Source of the DNA: Kribbella sp. CA-293567
GTDB taxonomy: Bacteria; Actinomycetota; Actinomycetes; Propionibacteriales; Kribbellaceae
DNA: 64,000 nucleotides
NCBI RefSeq assembly: GCF_027627575.1
Contig: NZ_CP114065.1
Span: 4,836,001 to 4,900,000, forward strand
Reading direction: 5' to 3'
Made by a program: the position numbers and the translations under genes. Under the pieces are notes generated by a model. It saw nothing but the letters and a program-made list of their open reading frames with translations, was not told where the DNA came from and did not search any database. How positions within the stretch are numbered: position 1 is the first letter of the stretch; the number at the start of each line of letters is the position of its first letter. This document shows positions 28,309 through 36,626 of this stretch, piece after piece.

Positions 28309-28724
28309 CAGAGCGTTCCCTCCAGGAGCCTGCGGAGATCCGTGCTCGAGGTGGACGCCGTGTAGGGGAAGTAGTGCACCTCGGCACCCACCTCGCCGAG
28401 CAGCTTCTCCAGCCGGGTCCCCTTCTCGGTCCCCTTCCAGTCGTCACCCTTGAAGAGCACGTCGTAGCGCAACTGCTTCCACATCTCGAACTTGTCGCTG
28501 GACCAGTCGGCGACCACCTCGTCGACCAGGCCGATCGCCCGGACGACCTCCATCCGCTCCTCGTGCGGCACGACCGGCGGCCGGCCCTTGATCCGGCTGA
28601 CCACGTCGTCCTCGACCACACCGGCGATCAGGTAGTCGCAGTGCTCACTGGCTCGCCGCAGGATGTTCAGGTGCCCGATGTGGAACATGTCGTAGACCCC
28701 GGGGGCATAGCCGACCACGCCCAT
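28308..28724 (-). CDS. Cytidylyltransferase-like nucleotidyltransferase (TagD/GCT type), first copy
   Basis: Nucleotidyltransferase of 138 residues with the HxGH motif (GVYDMFHIGHLNIL) and the C-terminal TSSTDLR segment, similar in place to the RTxGIST motif of glycerol-3-phosphate cytidylyltransferases. It probably activates a phosphoalcohol as its CDP derivative. The ATG at 28724 overlaps the stop of the CDP-alcohol phosphotransferase gene by one base, and its own stop overlaps the start of the GT4 gene. A second, diverged copy is two genes upstream. Confidence 0.85.
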   Translation of the reverse strand: MGVVGYAPGVYDMFHIGHLNILRRASEHCDYLIAGVVEDDVVSRIKGRPPVVPHEERMEVVRAIGLVDEVVADWSSDKFEMWKQLRYDVLFKGDDWKGTEKGTRLEKLLGEVGAEVHYFPYTASTSSTDLRRLLEGTL

Positions 28725-29473
28725 CAGCTCTGCGCCCCGGTCGGGCGCGGAGCCGGCTGCAGCGCCGCCATCTCCCGGTACCACTTGGCGATCGCGGCCA
28801 GCAGGAAGACCAGGTTGGCCGCCAGCAGCGCGCCGTACAGGACGGTGAAGACGGTCGGCCGGCCGAACGCGAGGAAGACCAGGCACAGTACGCCGTAGTC
28901 GGTCGGTGCTATCAGCAACGACTTCAGCACCGAGTCGCCGCGCACGTTCGCCGTGCTGGCGCCGTGCCGGCGGCGCAACTGGTCGATCAGGATCAGCCCG
29001 AAGAACATCACCGCGGACACGCACAGGTAGGCGAGCGGCACCAGCAGGACCAACTCGTTGCTAAAGGCATCGAACCGGTAGAGCGAGATCAGTACGGCGC
29101 TGTGCAGCAGGGCGATCTTGACGCAGTCGATCATGTGGTCGAGCCACTCGCCCAGCGGCGAGCCGCCGCCGCGCAACCGGGCCAGCTGCCCGTCGGCGGA
29201 GTCGAACGCGTAGCCGAGCACCAGCAGCGCCGTGACCGCCAGCGCGAGCGGCAGGCTCGGCTCGACGGTGGCGATCAGGACGATGCCGACCAGCGAGCAG
29301 AAGCCGCTGGTCAGGCTGATCTGGTTCGGCGTCCGGCCGGCCAGGAAGGCACCTGCGGCCAGATACCGGCCGATGCGCCGGTTGACGAACCGCGAGTACG
29401 CCGGAGTGCCTGCCGAAGGCTTCTGCGCGCGCGACAGCTCGGCGACCACGTCGCCGATGGAGCGCCCGCTCAT
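28724..29473 (-). CDS. CDP-alcohol phosphotransferase family membrane protein
   Basis: Membrane enzyme of 249 residues that transfers a phosphoalcohol from a CDP-alcohol to an acceptor. The catalytic signature DG-x2-AR-x8-G-x3-D-x3-D is present (ADGQLARLRGGGSP then GEWLDHMID), with about six hydrophobic helices. In this operon it lies between two cytidylyltransferase-like genes, which suggests that it uses their CDP-activated product, possibly for a novel phospholipid headgroup or glycopolymer. The alcohol is unknown. Confidence 0.87.
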   Translation of the reverse strand: MSGRSIGDVVAELSRAQKPSAGTPAYSRFVNRRIGRYLAAGAFLAGRTPNQISLTSGFCSLVGIVLIATVEPSLPLALAVTALLVLGYAFDSADGQLARLRGGGSPLGEWLDHMIDCVKIALLHSAVLISLYRFDAFSNELVLLVPLAYLCVSAVMFFGLILIDQLRRRHGASTANVRGDSVLKSLLIAPTDYGVLCLVFLAFGRPTVFTVLYGALLAANLVFLLAAIAKWYREMAALQPAPRPTGAQS

Positions 29474-29898
29474 GCGACCGAGCTGCGCGACTGCCGCTGG
29501 TCGATGGCGGCACGCAGGATCTGGCTACGGGAACCGCGGCGGGACACCAGGACGCTGATCGACTCGGCCGGAACGTCGCCGAACTCGTCCGGACCCAGAA
29601 CGCCGTCGGTGCCGTCGGCGGCGAAGACGGTGGTGACACCGAGCTGACCCATCAGCCACCGGGCCTCGTCACCGTCCACCACGACCACCTCGTCGACACA
29701 GCGCAGCTGCTCGATGATCTGTGCCCGCTCGACGATCGGCACGAACGGCCGGGCGCCCCAGGCGTCGACGGCCCAGTCGTCGGTCAGTACGCCGACCACC
29801 AGGTGGTCACACTGCTCCTTGGCCCGCTCCAGCACGTCGAGATGACCGACGTGGAACAGGTCGAAGACCCCGCTCAGATAGCCGATGCGTTGCGGCAC
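29470..29898 (-). CDS. Cytidylyltransferase-like nucleotidyltransferase, second copy
   Basis: Nucleotidyltransferase of 142 residues with HxGH in GVFDLFHVGHLDVLE and a C-terminal SRRGSRSQILR segment in place of TSSTDLR. The GTG at 29898 has a GGGGGAG site at a good distance and was preferred over upstream codons. It is the first gene of the overlapping group. The differing C-terminal motif suggests a different substrate from the copy at 28308-28724. Confidence 0.83.
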   Translation of the reverse strand: MPQRIGYLSGVFDLFHVGHLDVLERAKEQCDHLVVGVLTDDWAVDAWGARPFVPIVERAQIIEQLRCVDEVVVVDGDEARWLMGQLGVTTVFAADGTDGVLGPDEFGDVPAESISVLVSRRGSRSQILRAAIDQRQSRSSVA

Positions 29899-30058
29899 CT
29901 TGTGCTCCCCCACTGAGCCCTTCCGGACCCTGCCCCGTCGCCCCCCGGGCGAGTTGAACAACGAACTCCTGGTGAACATCCCGACAACCGGGTCCCACCA
30001 GTGAGCGACGTGACCCCCCACGCCCACGCTGACCTTACACCGCGTAATCGCCACTCGC

Positions 30059-31279
30059 CTAGCTACTCGCTCCATCGCGTGGCTGGCCGCGCGCGCCGTT
30101 CCGGTCGGCCGCGTGCCGGGCGATCGCATCGGTGTAGATCCTCTCCGTGGCCGCCAGATCGCGCTCCGGAGTGAAGCGGTCGAGATACACCTGGCGTGCT
30201 CGTTGCCCGAAGGCTATCGAAGTCGCCGGCTCGACCAGCACTCCCAGGGCCTTTCGGAGTGCCTCGGTGTCGCCCGGGGAGACCAGCGCGCCGGTCTCCC
30301 CGTCGTCCACCAGCTCCTCCAGCGCTCCGATCCTGGACGCCACCACCGGTACTCCGTGCGCGAACGCCTCGATCACCACCAGACCGAACGTCTCGTACGA
30401 CCGGGCCGGTACGACGAGCGCGGAGGCGGACCGCAGCACCTCCATGCACTCCATCCACGGCAGCGCGCCGAGCACCCTGACCGAGGGATCGCGGCGCGCT
30501 CGCTCGTCCGCCTCCGCCCTCAGCGGGCCGTCGCCGACCACCACCAGCTGCCCGAGCGACGCGTCCCAGGCGCTGAGCAGATCAGCGAAGCCCTTCTCCT
30601 CGGTCAGCCGCCCGAGAAAGACGACGGCCTCCCCCGCGCCTTCGCGGACAGCGCCCGAGTGGGCGACCGCATGCGGCTTCACGACGATCCGGTCCGGGTC
30701 GAAGCCGCCCGCGACGTACCGGGAGCGGACGAACTCCGAGGGCGCGATCAAGGTGGTGACGTAGCGCTGCCAGGTGTTCAGTGTCCTGTGCACGGTGATG
30801 CCGGCCACCAGCGGCAGGCTCTGCACCTTCGAATCGCGATAGCAGCCGTGGACCGCGCCGCGCCACGGGATCTTGCCGATACAGGACTCGCACGGACCAC
30901 CGTCGCGCTGGAGCACACCGTTGGCGCACATCAGCCGGAAATTGTGGAGCGTGGCCACCACCGGAAGGTTCTGGCGGGCCGCGGCGCGCAGTACCGACGG
31001 ACTGAAGAGCGGGAACGTGTTGTGCACATGCACGATGTCCGGACGCGCCGACTGCAATCGGAATGTTAAATCGCGCTCATCGGTGAATGACCATACGGAG
31101 CGAAACGGTAACAGCGCGCGATCTTTTCGGCTCATTTGCGCAATGTCGTCGCTGTGCTGTGCGTAAAGCTCAACAACATGTCCTGATGTACGCAAAAAAT
31201 CAGTTGTTTGATCGACCACCGTGTTCTCGCCACTGGGTTGACCCGAACGGTAACGGTTGTGCAACATAGCGACCCGCAT
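30059..31279 (-). CDS. GT4-family glycosyltransferase
   Basis: GT-B glycosyltransferase of 406 residues, beginning MRVAMLHNRYRSGQPSGENT. Donor-side motifs are VVFLGRLTEEKGFADLL and RSYETFGLVVIEAFAHGVPVV. A cysteine-containing segment (GGPCESCIGKIPW) resembles one seen in some actinobacterial and cyanobacterial GT4 enzymes. The first 250 bases of the gene are visibly richer in A+T than the neighbours and carry a TTA leucine codon (ERDLTFR, near residue 70). Probably part of the polysaccharide locus; a 160-base gap separates it from the CDP-alcohol operon. Confidence 0.9.
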   Translation of the reverse strand: MRVAMLHNRYRSGQPSGENTVVDQTTDFLRTSGHVVELYAQHSDDIAQMSRKDRALLPFRSVWSFTDERDLTFRLQSARPDIVHVHNTFPLFSPSVLRAAARQNLPVVATLHNFRLMCANGVLQRDGGPCESCIGKIPWRGAVHGCYRDSKVQSLPLVAGITVHRTLNTWQRYVTTLIAPSEFVRSRYVAGGFDPDRIVVKPHAVAHSGAVREGAGEAVVFLGRLTEEKGFADLLSAWDASLGQLVVVGDGPLRAEADERARRDPSVRVLGALPWMECMEVLRSASALVVPARSYETFGLVVIEAFAHGVPVVASRIGALEELVDDGETGALVSPGDTEALRKALGVLVEPATSIAFGQRARQVYLDRFTPERDLAATERIYTDAIARHAADRNGARGQPRDGASS

Positions 31280-31282
31280 GGC

Positions 31283-31305
31283 ACCACCTTAAGTCTCGTG
31301 GTGGT
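31283..31305. promoter_or_regulatory. Inverted repeat upstream of first beta-helix gene
   Basis: ACCACC (31283-31288) and GGTGGT (31300-31305) form a 6-bp inverted repeat in the 94-base gap between the divergent glycosyltransferase and beta-helix genes. It could be a regulator site; it is short and could occur by chance. Confidence 0.25.
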
Positions 31306-31373
31306 GACAACAGGTATTTGACAGGCCGCACCTGGGGATGCACGACCGCGCGCCGAGACACCCGGAGGGTGCT

Positions 31374-33113
31374 TTGAGCAGGATTAAGTCGACAAGGGTG
31401 CTGTTCGTCGCCCTTATCGCCGTGGCGCTGGCAACCGTTACAGTCGCCTACCCCGTCATCTCTCATCAAAAGAACGCGGCATCGGCCGAGAAGTCACGCG
31501 ACACCGCCCAGTTCGGCCCAGCGGGACCAGCGGTCCTTCCCTCGAAACACCCGACCGCGAAACCGGCACAGGCCCCTGGCACCGTCTCGAAGAAGCCGCC
31601 GACGGTGGCTCCGTCGAAGACCGCCGCGCCGACCAAGAAGCCGACCACCAGCAAGCCGACCGAAACCGAGCCGGCAAAGACCGCGCCGCCGGCCCCACCG
31701 GCTCCGGCCGAGCCGGTCGTCGGCGAGACCGCCGCCGGTCCTGGCGTCGCCGGGCCGTGCAGCGGCACCGTGATCAAGCCGGGCCAGAACGCCCAGGCCG
31801 TGGTGAACTCCCAGCCGGCCGGTGCGACCGTGTGCTTCGCCTCGGGCGTGCACCGGATCAGCCAGACGATCCGGCCGAAGGCGAACATGACGATCGCCAG
31901 CTCGTCCCGGGCGGTGCTGACCGGCTCCGTGCCGCTCACCGGCTGGGCCAAGTCGGGGACCCGCTGGGTCACTCGCGGCGCGCTGCCGGCGGCGTACGGG
32001 AAGAGCGGGCAGTGCGAGGACAACAAGGCGAACATCTGCCATCTGCGGGAGCAGGTCTTCCTCGGCGGCACCCACCTGACCCGGGTCGCCTCGCTGGCCG
32101 CGGTCAAGGCCGGCACCTTCTACGCCGACTACGCGGCCAACGCGATCTACCTCGGCAGCAACCCGGCCGGCCAAGCGGCCGAGATGTCGAAGACGGCGAC
32201 CGCCATCGAGTCGAACCAGCCCGGCGTGACCGTGCGCGGCCTGACCATCGAGCACTTCGCCAGCCCGGCCCAGGCCGGCGCGCTGGTCTCCGGCCCCGGC
32301 TGGACCGTGAAGGCGAACGAGGTCCGCTGGAACAAGTCGGTCGGCCTGATGCTGGTGAAGGCGAACAACGGCCGGGTCGATCGCAACCTGGTGCACCACA
32401 ACGGCCAGCTCGGTCTGGGGCAGTACAGCTCGCTGAAGGCGAACGTGACCCGCAACGTGATCACCCACAACAACACCGACGGGTTCTGGATCGCCGACTG
32501 GGAGTCCGGCGGGATGAAGTCGACCCGCTCCTCGGGCACCGTCAGCGGCAACCTGATCCGCTCGAACAAGGGCGTCGGGATGTGGGCCGACGTCGCCGAC
32601 GACGGCCGGGTGATCAGCTCGAACAAGATCATCGGCAACGCGGCCGACGGGATCCGCTACGAGATCAGCCGCAACGGCGTGATCGAGAACAACACGATCA
32701 CCGGTAACGGCTTCGGTACCGGCCGCGGCTCCGGTACGTCGCTGTGGGACGGCGGCGGGATCAACGTGAACACCTCGGTGAACGTGACGATCCGCAACAA
32801 CACCGTCTCCGGCAACGTCAACGGCGTCTCGATCCAGTCCCGGACCCGCGGCGACGGCCCGTGGGGCCGCTACCTGCTCCGCAACGTGCACGTCACCGGC
32901 AACACGATCGGGATGACGGGCGGCACCCAGGCGACCGGCATGGTGCAGAACTCCGGCGCCGAGGTACCGGCGGGCCAGCTGACCTTCAGCGGCAACCGCT
33001 ACCTGCTGGACAAGCTGGCCGCGCAGCGGTTCGCCAAGTTCGGCACCAAGCTGACCGCCACCGGCTGGCGCAGCGCGGGTCTCGACACCGCTGGGACGTT
33101 CCATACGAGCTGA
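31374..33113 (+). CDS. Exported right-handed beta-helix protein, paralogue 1
   Basis: Exported protein of 579 residues with a single N-terminal hydrophobic segment (VLFVALIAVALATVTVAYP), then a Lys/Thr/Pro-rich linker to about residue 120, then a parallel beta-helix domain built of short NxITGN-like repeats. Diagnostic shared segments are NNTDGFWIADWESGG and SLWDGGGINVNTSVNVT. The TTG at 31374 has GGAGGG six bases upstream and fits better than the ATG at 31338, which would put polar residues before the signal anchor. Such folds occur in polysaccharide lyases, epimerases and hydrolases; no catalytic residue can be assigned. Two paralogues lie at 33414 and 42400. Confidence 0.85.
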   Translation: MSRIKSTRVLFVALIAVALATVTVAYPVISHQKNAASAEKSRDTAQFGPAGPAVLPSKHPTAKPAQAPGTVSKKPPTVAPSKTAAPTKKPTTSKPTETEPAKTAPPAPPAPAEPVVGETAAGPGVAGPCSGTVIKPGQNAQAVVNSQPAGATVCFASGVHRISQTIRPKANMTIASSSRAVLTGSVPLTGWAKSGTRWVTRGALPAAYGKSGQCEDNKANICHLREQVFLGGTHLTRVASLAAVKAGTFYADYAANAIYLGSNPAGQAAEMSKTATAIESNQPGVTVRGLTIEHFASPAQAGALVSGPGWTVKANEVRWNKSVGLMLVKANNGRVDRNLVHHNGQLGLGQYSSLKANVTRNVITHNNTDGFWIADWESGGMKSTRSSGTVSGNLIRSNKGVGMWADVADDGRVISSNKIIGNAADGIRYEISRNGVIENNTITGNGFGTGRGSGTSLWDGGGINVNTSVNVTIRNNTVSGNVNGVSIQSRTRGDGPWGRYLLRNVHVTGNTIGMTGGTQATGMVQNSGAEVPAGQLTFSGNRYLLDKLAAQRFAKFGTKLTATGWRSAGLDTAGTFHTS

Positions 33114-33117
33114 GCCA

Positions 33118-33134
33118 GACGGGCTGAGCCCGTC
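33118..33134 (+). terminator. Short hairpin after first beta-helix gene
   Basis: Perfect 7-bp stem GACGGGC/GCCCGTC with loop TGA just after the stop of the first beta-helix gene. No U-tract. Confidence 0.4.
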
Positions 33135-33300
33135 CTGAACTCCCGAGCCCGATGCCCCGGGCAAGCATCACGGAGCGCAGTTTCCATCACCCAGCGCAAT
33201 TGATGCACCCAGCAACAGGTTCGAACACGCCTGGGGCAACTGACTCGGAAGAATGCCGATTTCCCCTGCTCGCAGGGAGGCCTGGTCGGCATTGGGGGGC

Positions 33301-33321
33301 CCACGCAACCATTTTGCGTGG
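33301..33321. promoter_or_regulatory. 8-bp inverted repeat upstream of second beta-helix gene
   Basis: CCACGCAA (33301-33308) and TTGCGTGG (33314-33321) form a perfect inverted repeat with a 5-base spacer, about 95 bases before the start of the second beta-helix gene. It sits where an operator would be expected. The remaining bases of the 300-base gap (33114-33413) show only a terminator-like hairpin and a leader shared with the first gene. Confidence 0.4.
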
Positions 33322-33413
33322 TGCCACGACTACGGCAAGTAGTAGTCTTCTGGGGAAGGCCGCACCAGGGGGGTGCAAAGAAAGACAAGTACCCAACCCC
33401 CGGAGGGTCGTCA

Positions 33414-35141
33414 GTGAAGAAGTCAGTGACCATCATCTGCGTCGCGGCAGCCGGTGCGGTCGCCATTACGGGGATCGTGGCCGGAACGCGGACCAACATG
33501 GCCTCGGCGTTCGGCGAGGAGAAGACCGGCATCCTGCCGGGAGACCAGCCACGCAAGCCGTGGCCCCGACATACTCCGCGACCGACCGTCAGCGTGCCCA
33601 CCACGCCCGCCCCGACGGCTACCGCGAGCCCCACGAAGCCGACCGCTTCCCCGACCGTCAAGCCGACGGTCACCCCCACGCCCACGCCTACGCCCACCCC
33701 GACACCACCGCCGACCAGTACGCCGCAGCCGACGACGCCGGCTCCCGGCACGTTCCCGGCCGGCCCCTCGCTGGCACCGGAGTGCAAGGGCACCACGATC
33801 AGCACCAGCCAGAACGCCGCCGACGTGATCGACAAGGCCGCGGTCGGTACGACGTTCTGCTTCACCGCCGGTGTGCACCGGATCAACCGCACGCTGAAGC
33901 CGAAGGCGAACACGACGCTGGGCAGCGACGCGGGCGCGGTGCTGACCGGCTCGGTCCCGCTGACCGCCTGGACCGCCGACAACGGCGACTGGGTGACGCG
34001 GGGCGTGCTGCCGGCGGCGTACGGGATGACCGGGCAGTGCGAGGACAACGCGGCCAACATCTGCCACCTGCGTGAGCAGGTGTTCCTGAACGGCAAGCAC
34101 CTGTTGCGGGTCAAGGCCCGCGATCAGGTCGCGCCGGGCACCTTCTACGCCGACTACGCGGGCAACGCCGTCTACCTGGGCGACAACCCGGCGGGCCGGT
34201 CGGTGGAGATGTCCAAGACGGCGACCGCGATCCAGTCGAACGCGACCAACGTCGCGGTGGTCGGCCTGACGGTCGAGCACTTCGCCAGCGTGCCGCAGGC
34301 CGGCGCGGTGGTGCTCGGCAGCGGCTGGCGGGTGTTCGCCAACGACATCCGCTGGAACCACGCGGTCGGCGCGATGCTGGTCAACGCCGACGGCGCGACC
34401 CTGGACCGCAACCTGATCCAGTACAACGGCCAGCTCGGCGTCGGTCAGTACAGCACCACCAACGGCAAGATCGTCGGCAACCAGGTCAGCAACAACAACA
34501 CCGACGGGTTCTGGATCGCCGACTGGGAGTCCGGTGGCATCAAGACCACCTGGTCCACCAACGGCTCGGTCTCGGGCAACCTGATCAAGCAGAACCTCGG
34601 CGTCGGTCTGTGGAGCGACGCCTACGACGACGGCCGGGTGTTCAGCGACAACCAGATCGTCGGCAACGCCGCCGACGGCATCCGCTACGAGATCGGCCGC
34701 AACGGCGTGATCGAGAACAACACGATCACCGGCAACGGCCTCGGGACCGGGCGTGGCTCGGGCCGGTCGCTGTGGGACGGCGGCGGGATCAACGTCAACA
34801 CCTCGGTGAACGTGACGGTCCGCAACAACACGCTGTCCGGCAACGTCAACGGCATCTCGATCCAGTCGCGGACCCGTGGCAACGGACCGTGGGGCCTGAA
34901 CCTGCTGCGCGACGTGACCGTCACCGGCAACAAGGTGACCATGCGCGGCGGCACCACCTCGACCGGCATGGTGCAGAACTCGGGCGCCGCGATCCCGACC
35001 GGCGAGGTCGTCCTGAAGGGCAACACCTACGTGCTCGACAGCCTGAGCGCGGACCGGTTCCAGAAGTTCGGCCAGTGGTTCAGCGCCTCGGAGTGGAAGG
35101 CCGCCGGTCTCGACACCGACAGCCGCTTCACCACCGGCTGA
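33414..35141 (+). CDS. Exported right-handed beta-helix protein, paralogue 2
   Basis: Exported protein of 575 residues, closely similar to the gene at 31374 through the whole beta-helix domain (NNTDGFWIADWESGG, SLWDGGGINVNTSVNVTV, SIQSRTRG). A signal-anchor (about 4-25) is followed by a Thr/Pro linker rich in TP dipeptides (about residues 60-120), encoded by a short DNA tandem repeat near 33670-33705. Start GTG at 33414 after CGGAGGGT. No lipobox or sortase motif is visible, so it is either secreted or anchored by the N-terminal helix. Function unknown; carbohydrate binding or cleavage is inferred from the fold and the neighbouring exopolysaccharide and uronate genes. Confidence 0.85.
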   Translation: MKKSVTIICVAAAGAVAITGIVAGTRTNMASAFGEEKTGILPGDQPRKPWPRHTPRPTVSVPTTPAPTATASPTKPTASPTVKPTVTPTPTPTPTPTPPPTSTPQPTTPAPGTFPAGPSLAPECKGTTISTSQNAADVIDKAAVGTTFCFTAGVHRINRTLKPKANTTLGSDAGAVLTGSVPLTAWTADNGDWVTRGVLPAAYGMTGQCEDNAANICHLREQVFLNGKHLLRVKARDQVAPGTFYADYAGNAVYLGDNPAGRSVEMSKTATAIQSNATNVAVVGLTVEHFASVPQAGAVVLGSGWRVFANDIRWNHAVGAMLVNADGATLDRNLIQYNGQLGVGQYSTTNGKIVGNQVSNNNTDGFWIADWESGGIKTTWSTNGSVSGNLIKQNLGVGLWSDAYDDGRVFSDNQIVGNAADGIRYEIGRNGVIENNTITGNGLGTGRGSGRSLWDGGGINVNTSVNVTVRNNTLSGNVNGISIQSRTRGNGPWGLNLLRDVTVTGNKVTMRGGTTSTGMVQNSGAAIPTGEVVLKGNTYVLDSLSADRFQKFGQWFSASEWKAAGLDTDSRFTTG

Positions 35142-35160
35142 GCCACCCCGGAGCAGGCAG

Positions 35161-35192
35161 CGGCCGTCGCGAGCAGCATCTCGCGGCGGCCG
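35161..35192 (+). terminator. Hairpin between beta-helix and dehydrogenase genes
   Basis: A 13-bp inverted repeat with one mismatch (35161-35173 and 35180-35192) lies between the convergent stops at 35141 and 35208 and could serve both genes. Confidence 0.6.
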
Positions 35193-35207
35193 TTGCCGTT
35201 GGGTGGG

Positions 35208-36626
35208 TCAGCTCAGGCGGCCGGCCTGCTCGACCAGCAACTGACGGAAGACGGCGTTGGCCGGCAGGTCGGCCCCGAAGACGGATTCGACTCCCAGCAG
35301 TGCATCGACCACGGCAGCCGTGCCAGTGGCCGAGGAGACCGCAGTCTGCAGCTTGTTCGCTTGCGGGTCGTCCAGCACAGTGCCGGTCTCGGTTGCCTTG
35401 GCGACCGAAACCATCCACGCCGCGACGGCCAGCGCGGCCAACCGCGGTTCGGCGTTGACCGCAAGGCGATCGCGAACCGTGCCGAGCAGGCGAACCGGGA
35501 GTTTCGCCGAACCGTCCATGCCGACCTGGGCGGTGCGGTGCTTGAGAGCCGGGTTGGCGAAGCGCTTCAGGACGGTGGCGCCGTACTCCGTGAGGTCGAG
35601 TCCGTCCGGCGGGGTCAGCGTCGGGATCACGTCGTCGGTCATCAGCTGTTGCGCCAGACCCGCCAGCTCTTCGTCCCGCACCGCCTCGGCGATCGTCTCG
35701 TAGCCGCGCAGGCCACCGAGGTACGCGAGCATCGAGTGGGTCGCGTTGAGCATCCGCAGTTTGGCCTGCTCCCAGGGCGCGACGTCACCGGTGAGGATCG
35801 CGCCGGCCTTGTCCCAGTCCGGCCGGGCCCCGGCGAAGTCGTCCTCGATCACCCACTGCAGGAACGGCTCCGCGACCACCACCGCCTCGTCCCGTACGCC
35901 GAGCAGCGCCGCCGCCTCGTCGCGGTCCGCATCGGTCGTGGCCGGGACGATCCGGTCGACCATGCTGGCCGGGAAGCGCGCGGTCGCGAGCTGCTCGAGC
36001 AGTTGCTTCGCGTCCGGCGACGCGGCGGCGTAGCCCTCCATCAGGCGGCGAAGGAAGGGGCCGTTGGCCACCAAGTTGTCGCAGGACACCACCGTGAGCG
36101 GAGGTGACCCGTGCGCGGCGCGCCTGGCGAGGCCAGCCGCCAGTTGCCCCACCACCGTGCGCGGCGGGCGGCCGGCCAGATCGGCCTGGATCTCCGGATC
36201 GGTCAGGTCGAGCCCGCCCGCCGCGGCGGCTCGATAACCCTTCTCCGTCACGGTCAGCGTCAGCACGGAGACCGCCGGATCCGCGATCCGGTCCACCACC
36301 GCGCCCGGGTCCTCAGGCGCGGTCAGCACCTCACGGATGCTGCCGATCACCCGGATGCTGGGGTCACCCTGCCCGCGAGTCAGTACGGAGTACAGGCCGT
36401 CCTGCGGCGCGAGCTGCTCGCGAACCGCCGCTGACCGCTGGCTGACTCCGCAGATCCCCCAACTGGTACTGCCACTGATCGCCGCGGCCTGCTCGGTGAA
36501 GACGGCCTGATGGGCGCGATGGAACGCGCCCAGCCCCAGATGCACGATGCCTACCGACAGACCCGCCGGGTCGACGTCGGGCCGGTGACCGGCGGGGACG
36601 TTGGCCAACTCGAGTCGCGCGGTCAT
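35208..36626 (-). CDS. Mannitol dehydrogenase family protein, probable fructuronate reductase
   Basis: NAD-dependent long-chain polyol dehydrogenase of 472 residues with the N-terminal nucleotide motif VGIVHLGLGAFHRAHQ, the VVSCDNLVANG segment and the KLRMLNATHSMLAYLG catalytic region (Lys, Asn and His of the family). Its association with uxaC and a PfkB-type kinase points to fructuronate reductase (UxuB-like), reducing fructuronate to mannonate. Mannitol or another polyol remains possible. The ATG at 36626 overlaps the kinase stop by 4 bp. Confidence 0.85.
   Translation of the reverse strand: MTARLELANVPAGHRPDVDPAGLSVGIVHLGLGAFHRAHQAVFTEQAAAISGSTSWGICGVSQRSAAVREQLAPQDGLYSVLTRGQGDPSIRVIGSIREVLTAPEDPGAVVDRIADPAVSVLTLTVTEKGYRAAAAGGLDLTDPEIQADLAGRPPRTVVGQLAAGLARRAAHGSPPLTVVSCDNLVANGPFLRRLMEGYAAASPDAKQLLEQLATARFPASMVDRIVPATTDADRDEAAALLGVRDEAVVVAEPFLQWVIEDDFAGARPDWDKAGAILTGDVAPWEQAKLRMLNATHSMLAYLGGLRGYETIAEAVRDEELAGLAQQLMTDDVIPTLTPPDGLDLTEYGATVLKRFANPALKHRTAQVGMDGSAKLPVRLLGTVRDRLAVNAEPRLAALAVAAWMVSVAKATETGTVLDDPQANKLQTAVSSATGTAAVVDALLGVESVFGADLPANAVFRQLLVEQAGRLS

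Noticed and set aside
31318-31323. TTGACA as a -35 box for the first beta-helix gene
   Set aside because: No acceptable -10 hexamer follows at 16-18 bases; the hexamer alone is weak evidence.
31324-31374. Known riboswitch in the leader of the first beta-helix gene
   Set aside because: The shared leader was compared by memory with cyclic-di-GMP, cyclic-di-AMP and cobalamin types and none of their conserved cores is present.
33670-33705. Short CCCACG/CCTACG tandem repeats as a CRISPR or regulatory repeat
   Set aside because: They are in frame and simply encode the Thr-Pro linker of the second beta-helix protein.
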